Source of the DNA: Begonia masoniana
Lineage: Eukaryota; Streptophyta; Magnoliopsida; Cucurbitales; Begoniaceae
Assembly: GCA_022432975.1 (NCBI GenBank)
Contig: CM039510.1
Coordinates: 30,492,412 to 30,556,411, forward strand
Reading direction: 5' to 3'
DNA: 64,000 nt
Shown: piece by piece, positions 15,304 through 26,704 of the stretch
How the letters are laid out: every line of letters begins with the position of its first letter
Position numbering within the stretch: position 1 is the stretch's first letter
Notes under the pieces: generated by a model
What the model was told of the DNA's origin: nothing
Database searches by the model: none
Seen by the model: the letters and a program-made list of their open reading frames with translations, nothing else
Translations under genes and position numbers: made by a program

Positions 15304-16112
15304 TCATGATTGAACATCACAAAACAAACAAAGAAATGAAATAAATTGCTCTCGGTCATGCCCGAAGAGTCTCCCAAAACAGAAATATTAATAAAACAGC
15401 ACATAACAAACAAAGAAATGAAATAAATTGCTCTCGGTCACGCCCGAAGAGTCTCCCAAAACAGAAACATTATGTAACTAACTAACTATACAGTGGAAAA
15501 TCTAAAGATTAATAAAACAAACATGTAATTTTTGCTCTATGTGAAGTGTGAACAAACGACAGAGAGCAAAATCAGCTCTCTGTCGTGTTTTTATAGAGAG
15601 AAAAGACACGACAGAGAGCAAATTTTCTCTCTGTCGTGTGTTCACAGAGAGCAAAAATTGTTTTTACTCTTTGTAAAAACACGACAGAGAGCTGATTTTG
15701 CTCTCTGTCGTGTTTTACAGAGAGCAAAAAATACACAGAGAGAGCAAAAACTGTTTTTCTCTCTGTAAAAACACGACAGAGAGCTGATTTTGCTCTCTAT
15801 CGTGTTTTTACAGAGAGCAAAAACAATTTTTGCTCTCTGTGAACAAATGACAGAGAGAAAAATCAACACAAGTTTTGCTCTCTGTCGTTTGTTCACACTT
15901 CACAGTTCACAGAGAGCAAAATCAATGATTTTGCTCTCTGTCAAACACAAAATCAAGCAACGAATGAAAGAATAGAACATACCCGGTTATTCTGAAGCCT
16001 GCTCGGTGTTGCTGCCGTCGGTGCTGCTGTCGTCGGTGCTGCTGTGAGCTGTCGTCGTCACCTGTGAGCTGTCATCGTCTACTGTGTCTTTCGTCGTCGC
16101 CTCGCCGTCGCC
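15304..16112 (+). repeat. hAT internal direct duplication, copy 1
   Basis: About 809 bp, starting TCATGATTGAACATCAC and ending CTCGCCGTCGCC. It is repeated at 16656-17455 with small indels. It lies upstream of the transposase start, so it belongs to the transposase promoter side. It contains the hairpin-forming ACGACAGAGAGC array at 15540-15945. Confidence 0.9.
15540..15945. repeat. Interspersed inverted repeats ACGACAGAGAGC / GCTCTCTGTCGT
   Basis: The 12-mer and its reverse complement alternate about every 25-50 bases with TTTTTGCTC and GAGCAAAAA extensions, so many hairpins can form on either strand. A second array lies in the duplicate copy at about 16900-17290. Confidence 0.85.
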
Positions 16113-16156
16113 GGATCGCCTTCGTCTGCGACTGCGTGTGCGGTGTGTCGTCTCTA

Positions 16157-16653
16157 GAGTGAAGAGTGAAGAGTGAAGAGTGAAGAGTGAAGAGTGAAGA
16201 GTGAAGAGTGAAGAGTGAAGAGTGAAGAGTGAAGAGTGAAGAGTGAAGAGTGAAGAGTGAAGAGTGAAGAGTGAAGAGTGAAGAGTGAAGAGTGAAGAGT
16301 GAAGAGTGAAGAGTGAAGAGTGAAGAGTGAAGAGTGAAGAGTGAAGAGTGAAGAGTGAAGAGTGAAGAGTGAAGAGTGAAGAGTGAAGAGTGAAGAGTGA
16401 AGAGTGAAGAGTGAAGAGTGAAGAGTGAAGAGTGAAGAGTGAAGAGTGAAGAGTGAAGAGTGAAGAGTGAAGAGTGAAGAGTGAAGAGTGAAGAGTGAAG
16501 AGTGAAGAGTGAAGAGTGAAGAGTGAAGAGTGAAGAGTGAAGAGTGAAGAGTGAAGAGTGAAGAGTGAAGAGTGAAGAGTGAAGAGTGAAGAGTGAAGAG
16601 TGAAGAGTGAAGAGTGAAGAGTGAAGAGTGAAGAGTGAAGAGTGAAGAGTGAA
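16157..16653 (+). repeat. (GAGTGAA)71 heptamer satellite
   Basis: 497 bases, exactly 71 uninterrupted copies of the 7-bp unit GAGTGAA (TTCACTC on the other strand). A seed AGAGTGAAGA also occurs at the end of the second duplication copy (17456-17465), suggesting local expansion. The long repeat ORFs read from it are artefacts of the 7-base period. Confidence 0.95.
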
Positions 16654-16655
16654 GA

Positions 16656-17455
16656 TCATGATTGAACATCACAAACAACAAAGAAATGAAATAAATTGCT
16701 CTCGGTCATGCCGAAGAGTCTCCCAAAACAGAAATATTAATAAAACAGCACATAACAAACAAAGAAATGAAATAAATTGCTCTCGGTCACGCCCGAAGAG
16801 TCTCCCAAAACAGAAACATTATGTAACTAACTAACTATACAGTGGAAAATCTAAAGATTAATAAAACAAACATGTAATTTTTGCTCTATGTGAAGTGTGA
16901 ACAAACGACAGAGAGCAAAATCAGCTCTCTGTCGTGTTTTTATAGAGAGAAAAGACACGACAGAGAGCAAATTTTCTCTCTGTCGTGTGTTCACAGAGAG
17001 CAAAAATTGTTTTTACTCTTTGTAAAACACGACAGAGGATTTGCTTCTCTGTCGTGTTTTTACAGAGAGCAAAAAATACGACAGAGAGCAAAAACTGTTT
17101 TTTCTCTCTGTAAAAACACGACAGAGAGCTGATTTTGCTCTCTATCGTGTTTTTACAGAGAGCAAAAACAATTTTTGCTCTCTGTGAACAAATGACAGAG
17201 AGAAAAATCAACACAAGTTTTGCTCTCTGTCGTTTGTTCACACTTCACAGTTCACAGAGAGCAAAATCAATGATTTTGCTCTCTGTCAAACACAAAATCA
17301 AGCAACGAATGAAAGAATAGAACATACCCGGTTATTCTGAAGCCTGCTCGGTGTTGCTGCCGTCGGTGCTGCTGTCGTCGGTGCTGCTGTGAGCTGTCGT
17401 CGTCACCTGTGAGCTGTCATCGTCTACTGTGTCTTTTCGTCGCCTCGCCGTCGCC
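16656..17455 (+). repeat. hAT internal direct duplication, copy 2
   Basis: About 800 bp, near-identical to 15304-16112. The two copies flank the heptamer array. Confidence 0.9.
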
Positions 17456-17650
17456 AAGAGTGAAGACCCGACAATTTAGGGCTTCTGGCTTCACTCTTCA
17501 ATTTTGATTTTTTTTTTTGTTTTTTAGTTAAGGTCCGGTTCGGTTCGGTTCGGTTGGGATCGGTTTTGGCCGATCCAAACCAAAAAACGAACCTAATTCA
17601 TCGGTTCCTATAAAATGAAACCGATCCGAACCGAACCTATGCTCAAAACC

Positions 17651-19735
17651 TGTAGCACCCGGTTTCATTGAACCAACTTATCTTATCAACTAATAATATA
17701 CATTTTATGGATGAAATTGAGGGAAATATTGATTAGGTTAATGAGTGACTAAGTAAGGGCATAATGGTAAATTGAGACCTATAGTAATAACCTATTTAAA
17801 GAAAGAGACTTTGTGATTAATGCACTAGAGCCGCCACTATTCCCTATTTTTTCTCTTTCAATTTTCAGCTCAAGCAGCAGAGCTCTCTAGGCGATTCTTC
17901 TACTTGATTCTCCTCTGAACTAGGTGAGTCCTATTTCGATTCCTTGCTGTACTGGTAGCTAGCGATGATTGGGGAGAGTATAAATGTGAGTTTTGTGAAT
18001 GCCATATGGGTGAGCTAGTTTGGGTTTTGTGGTAAATCGGGAATGCTCAATGAACTAAGCTTCCAAACTAGTGTCTCTAGAATTCTAGCGGTTTAGAATG
18101 GAGTTTAGAGGAAGTCTAATGTATGTTCTATCTATGGCTTTAGGTTTTAATAAGCTCCCGAGGTAGTCTTCCACCCAATACTTTCCAGGAGACCAGGTAA
18201 GTGAAGTATGCTTGTGCCTTCGGGCCTACATCACAAAACAGTAGGATTATGTTTGCTTGAATGTGTTTGTATGTCATGCATCATATTTTGAAAGTATGGA
18301 AAAATGAATTTACATGAAATGACATGGTAAGGAATGAACAGACTGTAACAGATAAACTATTAAGGGAACAAATCCGCCCCTTAACTTATGAAGGGATTTA
18401 TACTTTGGGAGAAGTGATCCAGCTCCCAATTTCACAGGGGGATCTGAACAGTTGTTAAGAGAACTAATCCGCCCCTTAATCGAGAGAGAGGATGTATGAC
18501 TTTGGGAGGAATGATCCAACTCCCAATTTCACAGGGGGATCAGACCAGAAACGAATGCATATGCAACAGAGATGAGAAAGTAGAAACTGCATGTTTAGGA
18601 ATTTATGTTTCAGCATTTCATTTCATTATTGCTTTACTTACTTAGCATTAGGCTAATAGATGAGTTTTGTGATGTAGGTGAAGAAGTGACAGCAGGTGTG
18701 TTCTCTGAGTTTGCTGAGAGCTAGGCAGGTTGGAGGGGTGCATTCATGCATCGATCTGGCAACTGATGAGGCAGTTTAACTGGTGGCAGTAGATGTGAAG
18801 GTTTAGTGAACCATGATCCAATTTAAGTATGTTGAGAGTTTTTATGACAGTGGTAGTTTTAATGTTTTTGGATACAATTTGAGACTTTTCTGATAATGTT
18901 ACTCAGTTGGTTTTTAATAGTGGTTTTACCAAATTTTGGAGTAATGCACAGATTTAAGTAGTTTTGAACAATTTTTAGTAAAATGCTTAAGTTCTTTTGG
19001 TAGTCGGAGTTTTCTTTGTTTAGAGTGAAATTGTTGTTATGCTGTTCTTGTTGAGTGTTTCTGATCTATTGGTAGATGATATCTATCGGTAGATGTTGAG
19101 TGTAATATCTGTCGGTGGATGTAGTCCATCGGTAGAAGTCGAGAGTTTTGTCTATCGGTGGATGTAGTCCATCGGTGGATGTGAGTATTAGAATTTGTCG
19201 TTTTGTGACCGGGTGATATCGAGTATTATATCTATCAGAAGATGTAGGAAGAAATTTGTTGTTTTGCGATCGGTGGATGTGAATTGAGGATTTTTGTCGT
19301 CTAGTGATCGGAAGACACAGCTTGTTCTATCAGTAGATGTGAGCTGAGAATGTTTGTCGTTTGTGAGCGGTAGAAGCAAATAGGAGATTTGTCGTTTTGT
19401 GAGTGGTGGATGCGAGTGTAAAACGTTGTCATTTTGTGAGTGGAAGATGAAACTTGTACGGCTTCTACTGCCGAGACTCTTTTGTCTCTAAATCTACCGC
19501 TGGAACTATTCAGCGGCAGATGTGTTCTGTTCTATTTTCTTTTTCAACCAACTGTCTTCAATATTTTAACTATTTAATAAATGTCGTTCATACAAATGTT
19601 TTTTCGCTGTAAGTTTTAAGATTTTAAGGGTCAAGTCTTGATCATTGAATAAAATTTTAAAATTTTCTCCGAAAGTCATAGTCCGGTTTAGTATTATGTG
19701 TGGCGAACCGAGTTCAGATAACTCAGGGCGATACA
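17651..19735 (+). repeat. Solo LTR A (gypsy) inside the hAT element
   Basis: About 2.09 kb, starting TGTAGCACCCGG and ending GGGCGATACA. Flanks AAACC and AAAAT do not make a clean target duplication. TATA-like TATTTAAA at 17793-17800; donor GTGAGT at 17934; acceptor AG at 18142-18143; 53-nt micro-exon 18144-18196; donor GTAAGT at 18197; acceptor AG at 18676-18677. Arms CCTACATCACAAAAC (18225-18239) and GTTTTGTGATGTAGG (18664-18678) are perfect complements. Hairpins TTAAGGG..CCTTAA and TTGGGAG..CTCCCAA repeat at about 18356-18545. Motifs of the CGGTGGATGT type repeat at 19075-19510. Confidence 0.8.
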
Positions 19736-19796
19736 AAAATGGTGAAAACCAAACCTAATTCACCGGTTCCGGTTCGGTTCACCGGTTTCGATTCGG

Positions 19797-19810
19797 TTTG
19801 CACACCCCTA
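19797..19810 (-). repeat. hAT right terminal inverted repeat
   Basis: TTTGCACACCCCTA on the plus strand, followed directly by the second copy of the ATTAAATG duplication. Confidence 0.95.
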
Positions 19811-19956
19811 ATTAAATGTGCTGAGGATTGAAGAAAATCAAGTTGAGGAAAAGGAGGCCGAAGATACGTGAAGATTTGAAGAGAGTGCAGCATAAATGCT
19901 TACTTAACAACTAAAAAGGGGTGCGACACACATACGCATGTAAGGATTAAAAAAGG

Positions 19957-20774
19957 TGTAGCACCCGGCACTATTGACATGGTTTATTTCAATGATTAAT
20001 GGTGTACGTTTTATGGAAGAAAATGGGAGAAATAGGGGTTAGGTTAAAGTTAGTTAGCCAATGGAATATGCGTAATTTGTGAAACATGTGATATAAATGA
20101 AGGGTTTAGTGAAGGTTTAGTCGCCACTGTTTTTCACTTTCCTTTTCCGACGCTCAGCTCAGCAGATTCCTCTTGGCATTTTCCTCTCCAATTTCTTCAA
20201 CCTAGGTGAATTTTACTTCGATTTCTTGCTGTTTTAGTGATTAGATAATAGAGGGATTGTAGAATGAGTGTGTTGAGAGTGCTGTAAGTGAGGGTTAGAT
20301 TTGGGTTTTGTGTTGAATGGGGGAATGCTCAAAGAACAGAGTTCCTAACTAGTTTCCTTAGATTTCTAGATGGTTTAGAATGAAGCTTAATGAATATTTA
20401 ATTAATGCTCAGTTTTTGGTTTTAGGTTTGAGCAAACACCCGAAGTAGCTTACAACCAAACATTTTCCAGGAAGCCAGGTAATTAAAGTATGTGTGTGCC
20501 TTCGGGTCTACATAACAAAACAGTAAGGTGTATGTATGTTTTACATGATTTCAATCAGTTTGGCATGTATCATGTTTTTGAAAGAACATGAAAATGAATT
20601 TACTGATATAGTGGCATGGTGAGACATGAACAGATTGAATTAGGTTAGCTATTAAAGGAACTAATTCGCCCCTTAATCGAGTTAGAGGATATTTAACTTT
20701 GGAAAAGTTGATCCGCTTCCCATTGAACAAGGGGATCAAGATCAGCTATTAAGGGAACTAATCTGCCCCTTAAT
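19957..20774 (+). repeat. Element D 5' LTR, first part
   Basis: Begins TGTAGCACCCGG and matches 37139-37956 of the 3' LTR base for base in length (818 bases). It stops abruptly in the hairpin region; the next 906 bp of the LTR (equivalent to 37957-38862) are missing, replaced by element E sequence. Confidence 0.85.
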
Positions 20775-20789
20775 GAAATTACATCCCAG

Positions 20790-21103
20790 ATGAGTAGGGA
20801 ATAATCTTCTTCACAGCCTCATGGAATAAAAAGGCCGGGGAAAATTTAAATGATCCGAGGGGAGAAAAGAAGTCGCGACAACAACGAAGAAGAGGGTATC
20901 CGCAATGTCCCAAGTGTTTGAAAGTCCATCCAGGAGAGTGTGGGCAGTATGCGGGCAGATGTTTCAACTGTTTTGAAATTGGTCATCTTTTCCGAGAATG
21001 CCCAAAGCCAAAGATCATAAAGTGTTACAAATGTAATGAGCCTGGACACATAGCTAAGGACTGTCCTGCTGCAAAGAAGATTAAATCGGAGGGTGAAGAT
21101 TGA
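20790..21103 (+). pseudogene. Element E gag nucleocapsid fragment
   Basis: An open frame of about 100 codons with three Cys clusters: CPKCLKVHPGEC, then CFNCFEIGHLFREC and CYKCNEPGHIAKDC, the last two being CX2CX4HX4C zinc knuckles that bind RNA during packaging. Basic KKSRQQRRR lies upstream. An in-frame TAG near 20790 marks the left limit. The protease region follows in another frame and its DSG active-site motif reads DSS. Confidence 0.75.
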
Positions 21104-21220
21104 CCTGCTGTTATTCTGGTATGATGCTTGTTGATTCAATGTTTGCTATTACATCGATAGACTCGAGCGTATTGCATTTCTTTGTGGCAAAGGCTTTTGT
21201 AGTAAACTTTGTAAGTGTTA

Positions 21221-21242
21221 GCTTAAAAAAAAATAAAAAAAA

Positions 21243-21274
<32 letters not shown>

Positions 21275-21283
21275 AAATAATAG
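21221..21283 (+). repeat. A-rich microsatellite (AAAAAAAT-like)
   Basis: Repeats of AAAAAAAT/AAAAAAT directly after the decayed protease of element E. Confidence 0.8.
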
Positions 21284-21299
21284 CTGGGGATACGGTGGG

Positions 21300-23755
21300 A
21301 TAAATGTGAGATGAAGTAAATCTTAGAATGAGGGAGCTATGTACCGAAATAGATAATCTAGGATTTGACTGTCAGAATAGTACACCTAGAATTTGATTAC
21401 CCTTAGAGAAATGCTTTTATGGGGGATAAGATTGAAATAGATAGAAATTGGACTCTAGTTAGCAAATTCTTGAAGTTCTAGGATACGATGAGTTCTAGGA
21501 TATGATGAATGAGAGAGGAGTTTGGAGTTAGGAATGAAATTCATCGAGAGATACCTAGATTGTCGAGATATAATTAGTAAGGTTATATGGTAGGATGGAA
21601 ATATGAGAAATTTATTTCGAGTTGGAAAGCCAATGGACTTTGAGGTATTAGAGAATCAAAGATTAATGCACAGTGATACTCAGGTTAGAAAAATGGTTGA
21701 TCCTTAGGGAATAGGTACCATCTTAGTAGATTGCTCAATCAAGGAAGAGAGGGGATGCACGAAACGATGATGACCGACACAGTATAAGAGAATTAAGGTT
21801 GGTTAGTAAATAGTGGACATACTGGACTTTGATATTACTTGACTTAGAAATTGTGGAGTTAAAAACATAAAGGTTTAGAACAACTTAGAAATTTAGATGC
21901 CTTAACTAATTAGAGAAAAGTTTAGCCTCTTGAATTAGGAGAATGTTCTAAGGGTTAGAGTATAGTGAGCGATGCGTGAATTAGCGAGAATAAGTGTTTA
22001 TTGTAGAACAGTATCAGGTAGGAGGCTGAGATTAAAGGTGTTAAATGAGCTACAACAAGTTTGCAAACAAGAAGGATGTTGGACGAATCGTTGTAGAGAA
22101 ATTATGAGAATATTTAGAAACTGAATTGGCAGAATGAAAGAGAATATATCAGTAATAAATTTTGGAGAGAATCCTGAGGAAAATTAAATATTTGTTTAAG
22201 GGTGGAAAGACTTGGAAAAGAGATTAGCAATAGTATTACATAGAAAGATTTGAGGTCTAAATCATAAGTTTAAGTGGGGTAGAATCTAAAAAGGTATAGG
22301 AATTTTGAATGAGCGTAATAGGAACTCGCACAAAAAACATTTGGGTGCATTAGGAATGAAGCTAAATTAGAAAGTTTGAAAGGTTCGACGTGTATGTAGT
22401 GAAGTCGAAATTGTTGATGTCGTAAATAGCTTAGGCTAAAGTTGATAAGCTTAAGAATTTGCGAGCTTAAGAGTGGGATGTGAATGAGAAACTTGGGAAT
22501 GAGACAAGAAGTAGTATTATAGAAAGGAAAAGGTTAGAATTTGAGGTCTAAACCTTTAGATATAGAATTTTGAATGAGAAGAACGGAAACTCGCACGAAA
22601 ACATTCAAGTATGTTAAGAGTAATGTTAAGTTAGAAAGTTTCGAGGGTTCGACTCGTAGGTAACGAAATCGAAACTGATAATTTTTGGTGAATAACTTAG
22701 GCTAGAGTTGATAAGTTTAAGTGGATAAGTTTAAGTATAGGATGTAAGTTAGAACTCGAATGCTATTATATCTTAGGTAAAGAAAATTTAGATTTTTGCA
22801 ATGCAAGATAGATGAGTTGCTAGCTTGCATTATGAATTTTGAATGGACGAAGGAAAGAGGCAAGTGAGGAGATTTATTAATCTTAATGAAGAGTGAGACA
22901 AGAATGTTAGTCATTAAAGGTTTAGTATTTCGTGTGAAGCTGAGGAGTCTAGAGGATATTGATAGGAAGGAAAGAAAATTCACACGAAGGTTATACGAGT
23001 GAACTTAGGAGTAAGGTTAATTCTGGAGGATTATGAAAGTTTCAGTTTGAATTTTTGGGGGTTGAAGTGAATGCGTGAACACCATTTAGGGTGTTGAGTG
23101 TAAAAGCGGAAAAGAGTTAGTTTAGACCTAAGCATTTGAGAATGTTTGGTGATGACTGCAGTAGAAGTTAGATAAACTGCGGGTAGTGGATATAATTATG
23201 GGAAGTCAGATAGTACTTGAATGAATGAGAAATAGATTTAAATAGTGAGAATTTGGAGTACGGGGATAGTATTTGAATGACCAATGAAATATCGTGATTG
23301 TTCGAGGTAAATAGGTGTGAGAGGTGGGAGCGATAAGTTAGGAGAGTAGAAGAGAATTGAAATTTGAGGATTTAGGGTAAGATGGTTATTTATTGAGTTC
23401 TTGGTGTTACGGTATTGAGGTAGTTAGATAAGTATTTGTTGAACATTAGATTAGAAAAATAAGTAACTAAATGAACCTACTTAGAAGAAATGTTAGAGTT
23501 AGAATTAAGTTGGAAAAGTTTGGAAGTATAGGTGATAATTGATTTAATTAAAGTCAATGAAAGTATAAATGCTCGAGCTATAGGTTGCAGAGTTAGGTGA
23601 AATCGAAACTTGGAGATGTAGAAATTATCACCCGATTAATGATTAGGCTGTAGCATAGATAGTTGAGATTCAGTGTGGCAACCCACAAGGTTAGGAGGAT
23701 AGTGTAAGTAAGTTGAGAATTAACTATCCCACAAATTTTGAGGACAAAATTTTTG
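21300..23755 (+). other. Element E A/G-rich non-coding internal region
   Basis: No ORF or pol motif readable. It holds an imperfect direct duplication of about 270 bp: 22250-22490 resembles 22540-22770 (shared GAGGTCTAAA, GAATTTTGAATGAG, ACTCGCAC and CTTAGGCTA blocks). It could be strongly decayed pol or non-coding filler of a LARD-like element. Confidence 0.55.
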
Positions 23756-23769
23756 TAAGGAGGATGAAT

Positions 23770-26212
23770 TGTAATACCCGGGATTTTCCCTCTAATGAAA
23801 TTTTGTGGTAAAGTTTTAAAAGTAGGAAAAGTTTTTGTTTAAAATTTGGTAAAGTGAAGGAAATAAAAAGTGAAAAGAAGAGTGATTGATGAGGAGGTTC
23901 CACGTTGGAATTTAGTTAAACCAATGGGGGAAAATTGTTTTTGAAAATGGTTAAGTGTTATGGTAAAAAATTAAAAGGGGAGGTTTGAAAAGTCAAAAGG
24001 TGAAGTGTGGTTTATTATTGGTTATTATAAAAATTTATGTAAAGGTAAATTTAATTAATGAAAAGTGAAGGAAAGGGAGGCTTTGACGTTGGAATAAAAA
24101 AGAAAAAGGTGAAGTGTGGTGAGTTTATAAAAATTTAAACATTTGTGGCAAAAATCAAAAGTGAAAAGTTGAAATAGGTTAAATTGTGATTTTCTTTTCT
24201 TTCTCCTTCATCTTCCACGCCATTTTTGTTTCCTCCATAGCCGATCCCTCCTCCTCATTTTTCTTCAAGGTTTCTCAAGTTTAAGGTAAGAAATTAAGTG
24301 GATTTTTAGTTTTATACGTTTAGGTGTTGGTTTTTGTTATTTTTGGGGTGTTTTGTTGAGATTTGGTTAAGGTTTGGGAAACCCTAATTTACAAGTCCGA
24401 AAATCCCCATTTCTTTGCTGGTTTTTCTTCTTGTTTTGGTAGTTTAATCCTTTGATAGGTTGTTTTGGATAGTTTTTAGAGGTAGATTAAAGTTTTGGTA
24501 AAAGTATACAAAAAATTGGTTTTGAAAACCATAAGCACCGATTCTGTTTTTGTGCATTTCGAAGTGGCAATTGTGTTGGTTGCTTAATTTGTTTGTTTCA
24601 ATAAATAGTAGATGTGTAGAGGTTTACGGAATGGGGTGACACGTCGAAATCCGTTGAAAAACGAATAAGTTATGATTTTTCAAAGTTTGATCAATAATCT
24701 TTGAAGGAAATTATATATCTGGTTTGATTTTGGTGTTTTCTGAATTTATTCCTTATTTTAGCTTGCAAAACTATTTTAATGGAGTAAAATAGACACTTTA
24801 ATAGATTCATGAGCTTTGAAATCGAAGCATTTAGATAAGTATTGAATTAGATATGAATTTTTGAAGTTTGACTATTTTAGTATGGGAATTCCGAAAATCG
24901 CATAGATGACGGTGAGAATTGGGTTGCTAAATGCTTAAGTTTAATTGTATGGAATGTTTAAATGAGTATTTGAGTATACTCTTTAAATTAATGGAGTAGG
25001 TATGTGTAAAGTTGATGAATAGATTGTTCATTGAGTACAGTGTTTGATTTACATGTTTTAAGTTGATGGTTTGGGGTTTGAGGTTTGTAGAGTGAGTTTG
25101 GGTTGTCGTAGAGCGGAATAGGTATTCTTTAGATTTAGTGGTATGATTATTAAGTTATTATTTTTCCCTTGTTATGATAGGTGAACGTGTTGAGTACTAA
25201 CATAACCGGAGCGGGTGAGTACATTGCGGGAAACCAGGTAAATAGAAGAATCTTTTCGTTGCCTCCAGGCCTACACCATAGAACGGTAGGGTTTAATGGT
25301 TGGTTGTTTTGTTTCGTGTTTTTGTGTTGTGTTGCATATCTTTGAAACATGCATCATGAATTACAGTACGCTAGACACGAGTGGTTGTATTGTTTGGCAT
25401 TGTGAGTGTGAACAGTAATCAGACAAAAAGTAAGGCATCATGATTGATGCAGGCAAATCTTAAGGCATCACGATCGATGCGGGCAAATCTTAAGGCATCA
25501 CGATTGATGCGGGCAAATCTTAAGGGATCAAGATCGATGCGGGCAAATCTTAAGGCATCACGATTGATGCAGGCACATCTTAAGGCATCACGACCGATGC
25601 AGGCAAATCTTATTAGCACAATTGAGCGTTAGAAACTGCATGTGATAGGATTGGTTGCATTGTATGTTGTTTGCATTCATTATTCCCTACTTACTAAGCA
25701 TTAGGCTTACATTTTGTGTTATGTGGTGTAGGTGACGAGGTATTTACAGGTGAGGTTGATGGGGAAGATCAGGCTTAGGAGCAGTCGGAGATCCATGGGG
25801 CATGTCGGTGCAGACAGTTGTCGGGACGCCTCGACCTGGGTCTTCAGAAATGTGTGGGTAAATTTTCATGTGATTTGGAGGTGTTTGGCTCGAAGAAAAA
25901 TGAAGAAAAGTGGGAAAAAGCCGAAAATAGGCGCACAGGGTGCGTTGGCACCTGCGCGCGCGCAGGGTGGCGTGACAGCGGCGCCCCACACACATATTTT
26001 TGTTTTTTTTTTTAATTTTGCCTATTTCCAAAATATTTGACCCGACCTTTTCTGATGTATTTTAAACGTATTTTACGCACGTTTTCCAACATTTTTTGAG
26101 GGTTCGAAAATCGAGTCAAAATTTTATCGAAAATTATTTTAAACGTCATTTTAAACACGGTTTGGGTTAGCAAAGTAGTGAACCGAGCCGGGGTGGGTTC
26201 GAGGGAATTACA
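23770..26212 (+). repeat. Element E 3' LTR
   Basis: About 2.44 kb, starting TGTAATACCCGGG and ending GGGAATTACA. TATA-like TATAAAAA at 24126-24133; donor GTAAGA at 24286; acceptor AG at 25179-25180; 57-nt micro-exon 25181-25237; donor GTAAAT at 25238; acceptor AG at 25730-25731. Left arm CCTACACCATAGAAC (25270-25284) pairs with GTTATGTGGTGTAGG ending at 25732, with one mismatch and one G-U. Six 30-bp repeats, each a GCATC..GATGC hairpin, lie at 25433-25612. A GC-rich tract is at 25920-25995. Confidence 0.8.
25433..25612 (+). repeat. Six 30-bp tandem hairpin repeats
   Basis: Unit AAGGCATCACGATYGATGCR plus GGCAAATCTT. Each unit folds on itself (GCATCA-TGAT-TGATGC in the first). No unique spacers, so not CRISPR. 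Confidence 0.9.
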
Positions 26213-26704
26213 CGTTAAACCTATGTAGCCGTGGACGAGAGGAACAGTGGTCCAAAGTTATAAGTAAATTGTCATAGAGAGCAGTGGATGAGTCTTCGTC
26301 CAAGGTAGTCGTCCAGAGTGTTGTTGTCCAAAGCGATGTCGTTCTGGGTACGTTTCCCAGAATCACGTCGTCCAAAGTCGCTTGTCAAGAGTCCATCGTC
26401 CAGAGTCGTAGACAAGTATATTGTCCAAGGTTAGGAACGACAGACTCTGTGGATGCCAGATCGCCTAGTTGTGTTGAACTGGTTGTAGTTGTCGCAGGAA
26501 TGTTTCAAACATTTTCTCTTTATTATTTTATTTAAACTGAAAGATTCTTCTAGCCAGTTTTCGAAATGTCTCTGTTTTACATGAATGTTTTCCACTGCAA
26601 GTTTTTGTTGGATTAAACGATGTATCCATAGACAAAGTTTTAAATTTTTAGTTCAGTTCAGTGAGAGTGTGTAGCGAACTGGGTTTATTAATTCGGGGCG
26701 TTAC
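26213..26704 (+). repeat. Element D 5' LTR, last part
   Basis: 492 bases matching 38863-39354 of the 3' LTR, the same length. Ends GGGGCGTTAC immediately before solo LTR F. Confidence 0.85.

Larger units (their letters stand above)
12702..19810 (-). mobile_element. hAT-superfamily DNA transposon
   Basis: Terminal inverted repeats TAGGGGTGTGCAAA (12702-12715) and TTTGCACACCCCTA (19797-19810), with an exact 8-bp target duplication ATTAAATG at 12694-12701 and 19811-19818, as expected for hAT. GGTTCGGTTCGG-type subterminal repeats lie inside both ends (about 12715-12845, 17530-17640 and 19760-19800). A decayed transposase is on the minus strand. Solo LTR A sits near the right end (17651-19735); without it the element is about 5 kb. 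The paralogous LTR at about 57575 has the empty site. Confidence 0.95.
20775..26212 (+). mobile_element. Element E: 5'-truncated non-autonomous gypsy element
   Basis: It lacks a 5' LTR and starts inside gag. gag zinc knuckles at about 20790-21103, a shifted protease remnant to about 21225, a 2.5-kb A/G-rich non-coding stretch, polypurine tract GTAAGGAGGATGAAT, then the 3' LTR 23770-26212. The right flank CGTTA matches D LTR sequence at 38863. A deletion removed E's left half and the adjoining D LTR. Confidence 0.75.

Noticed and set aside
16072..16681. 175-195-residue LFTLHSS repeat proteins
   Set aside because: They result from the uninterrupted 7-bp satellite, whose period gives stop-free frames.
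19736..19740. Target duplication for solo LTR A
   Set aside because: Flanks AAACC and AAAAT share only three bases, so no duplication is claimed.
25433..25612. CRISPR-like array
   Set aside because: Repeats are directly adjacent without unique spacers, in a plant LTR.
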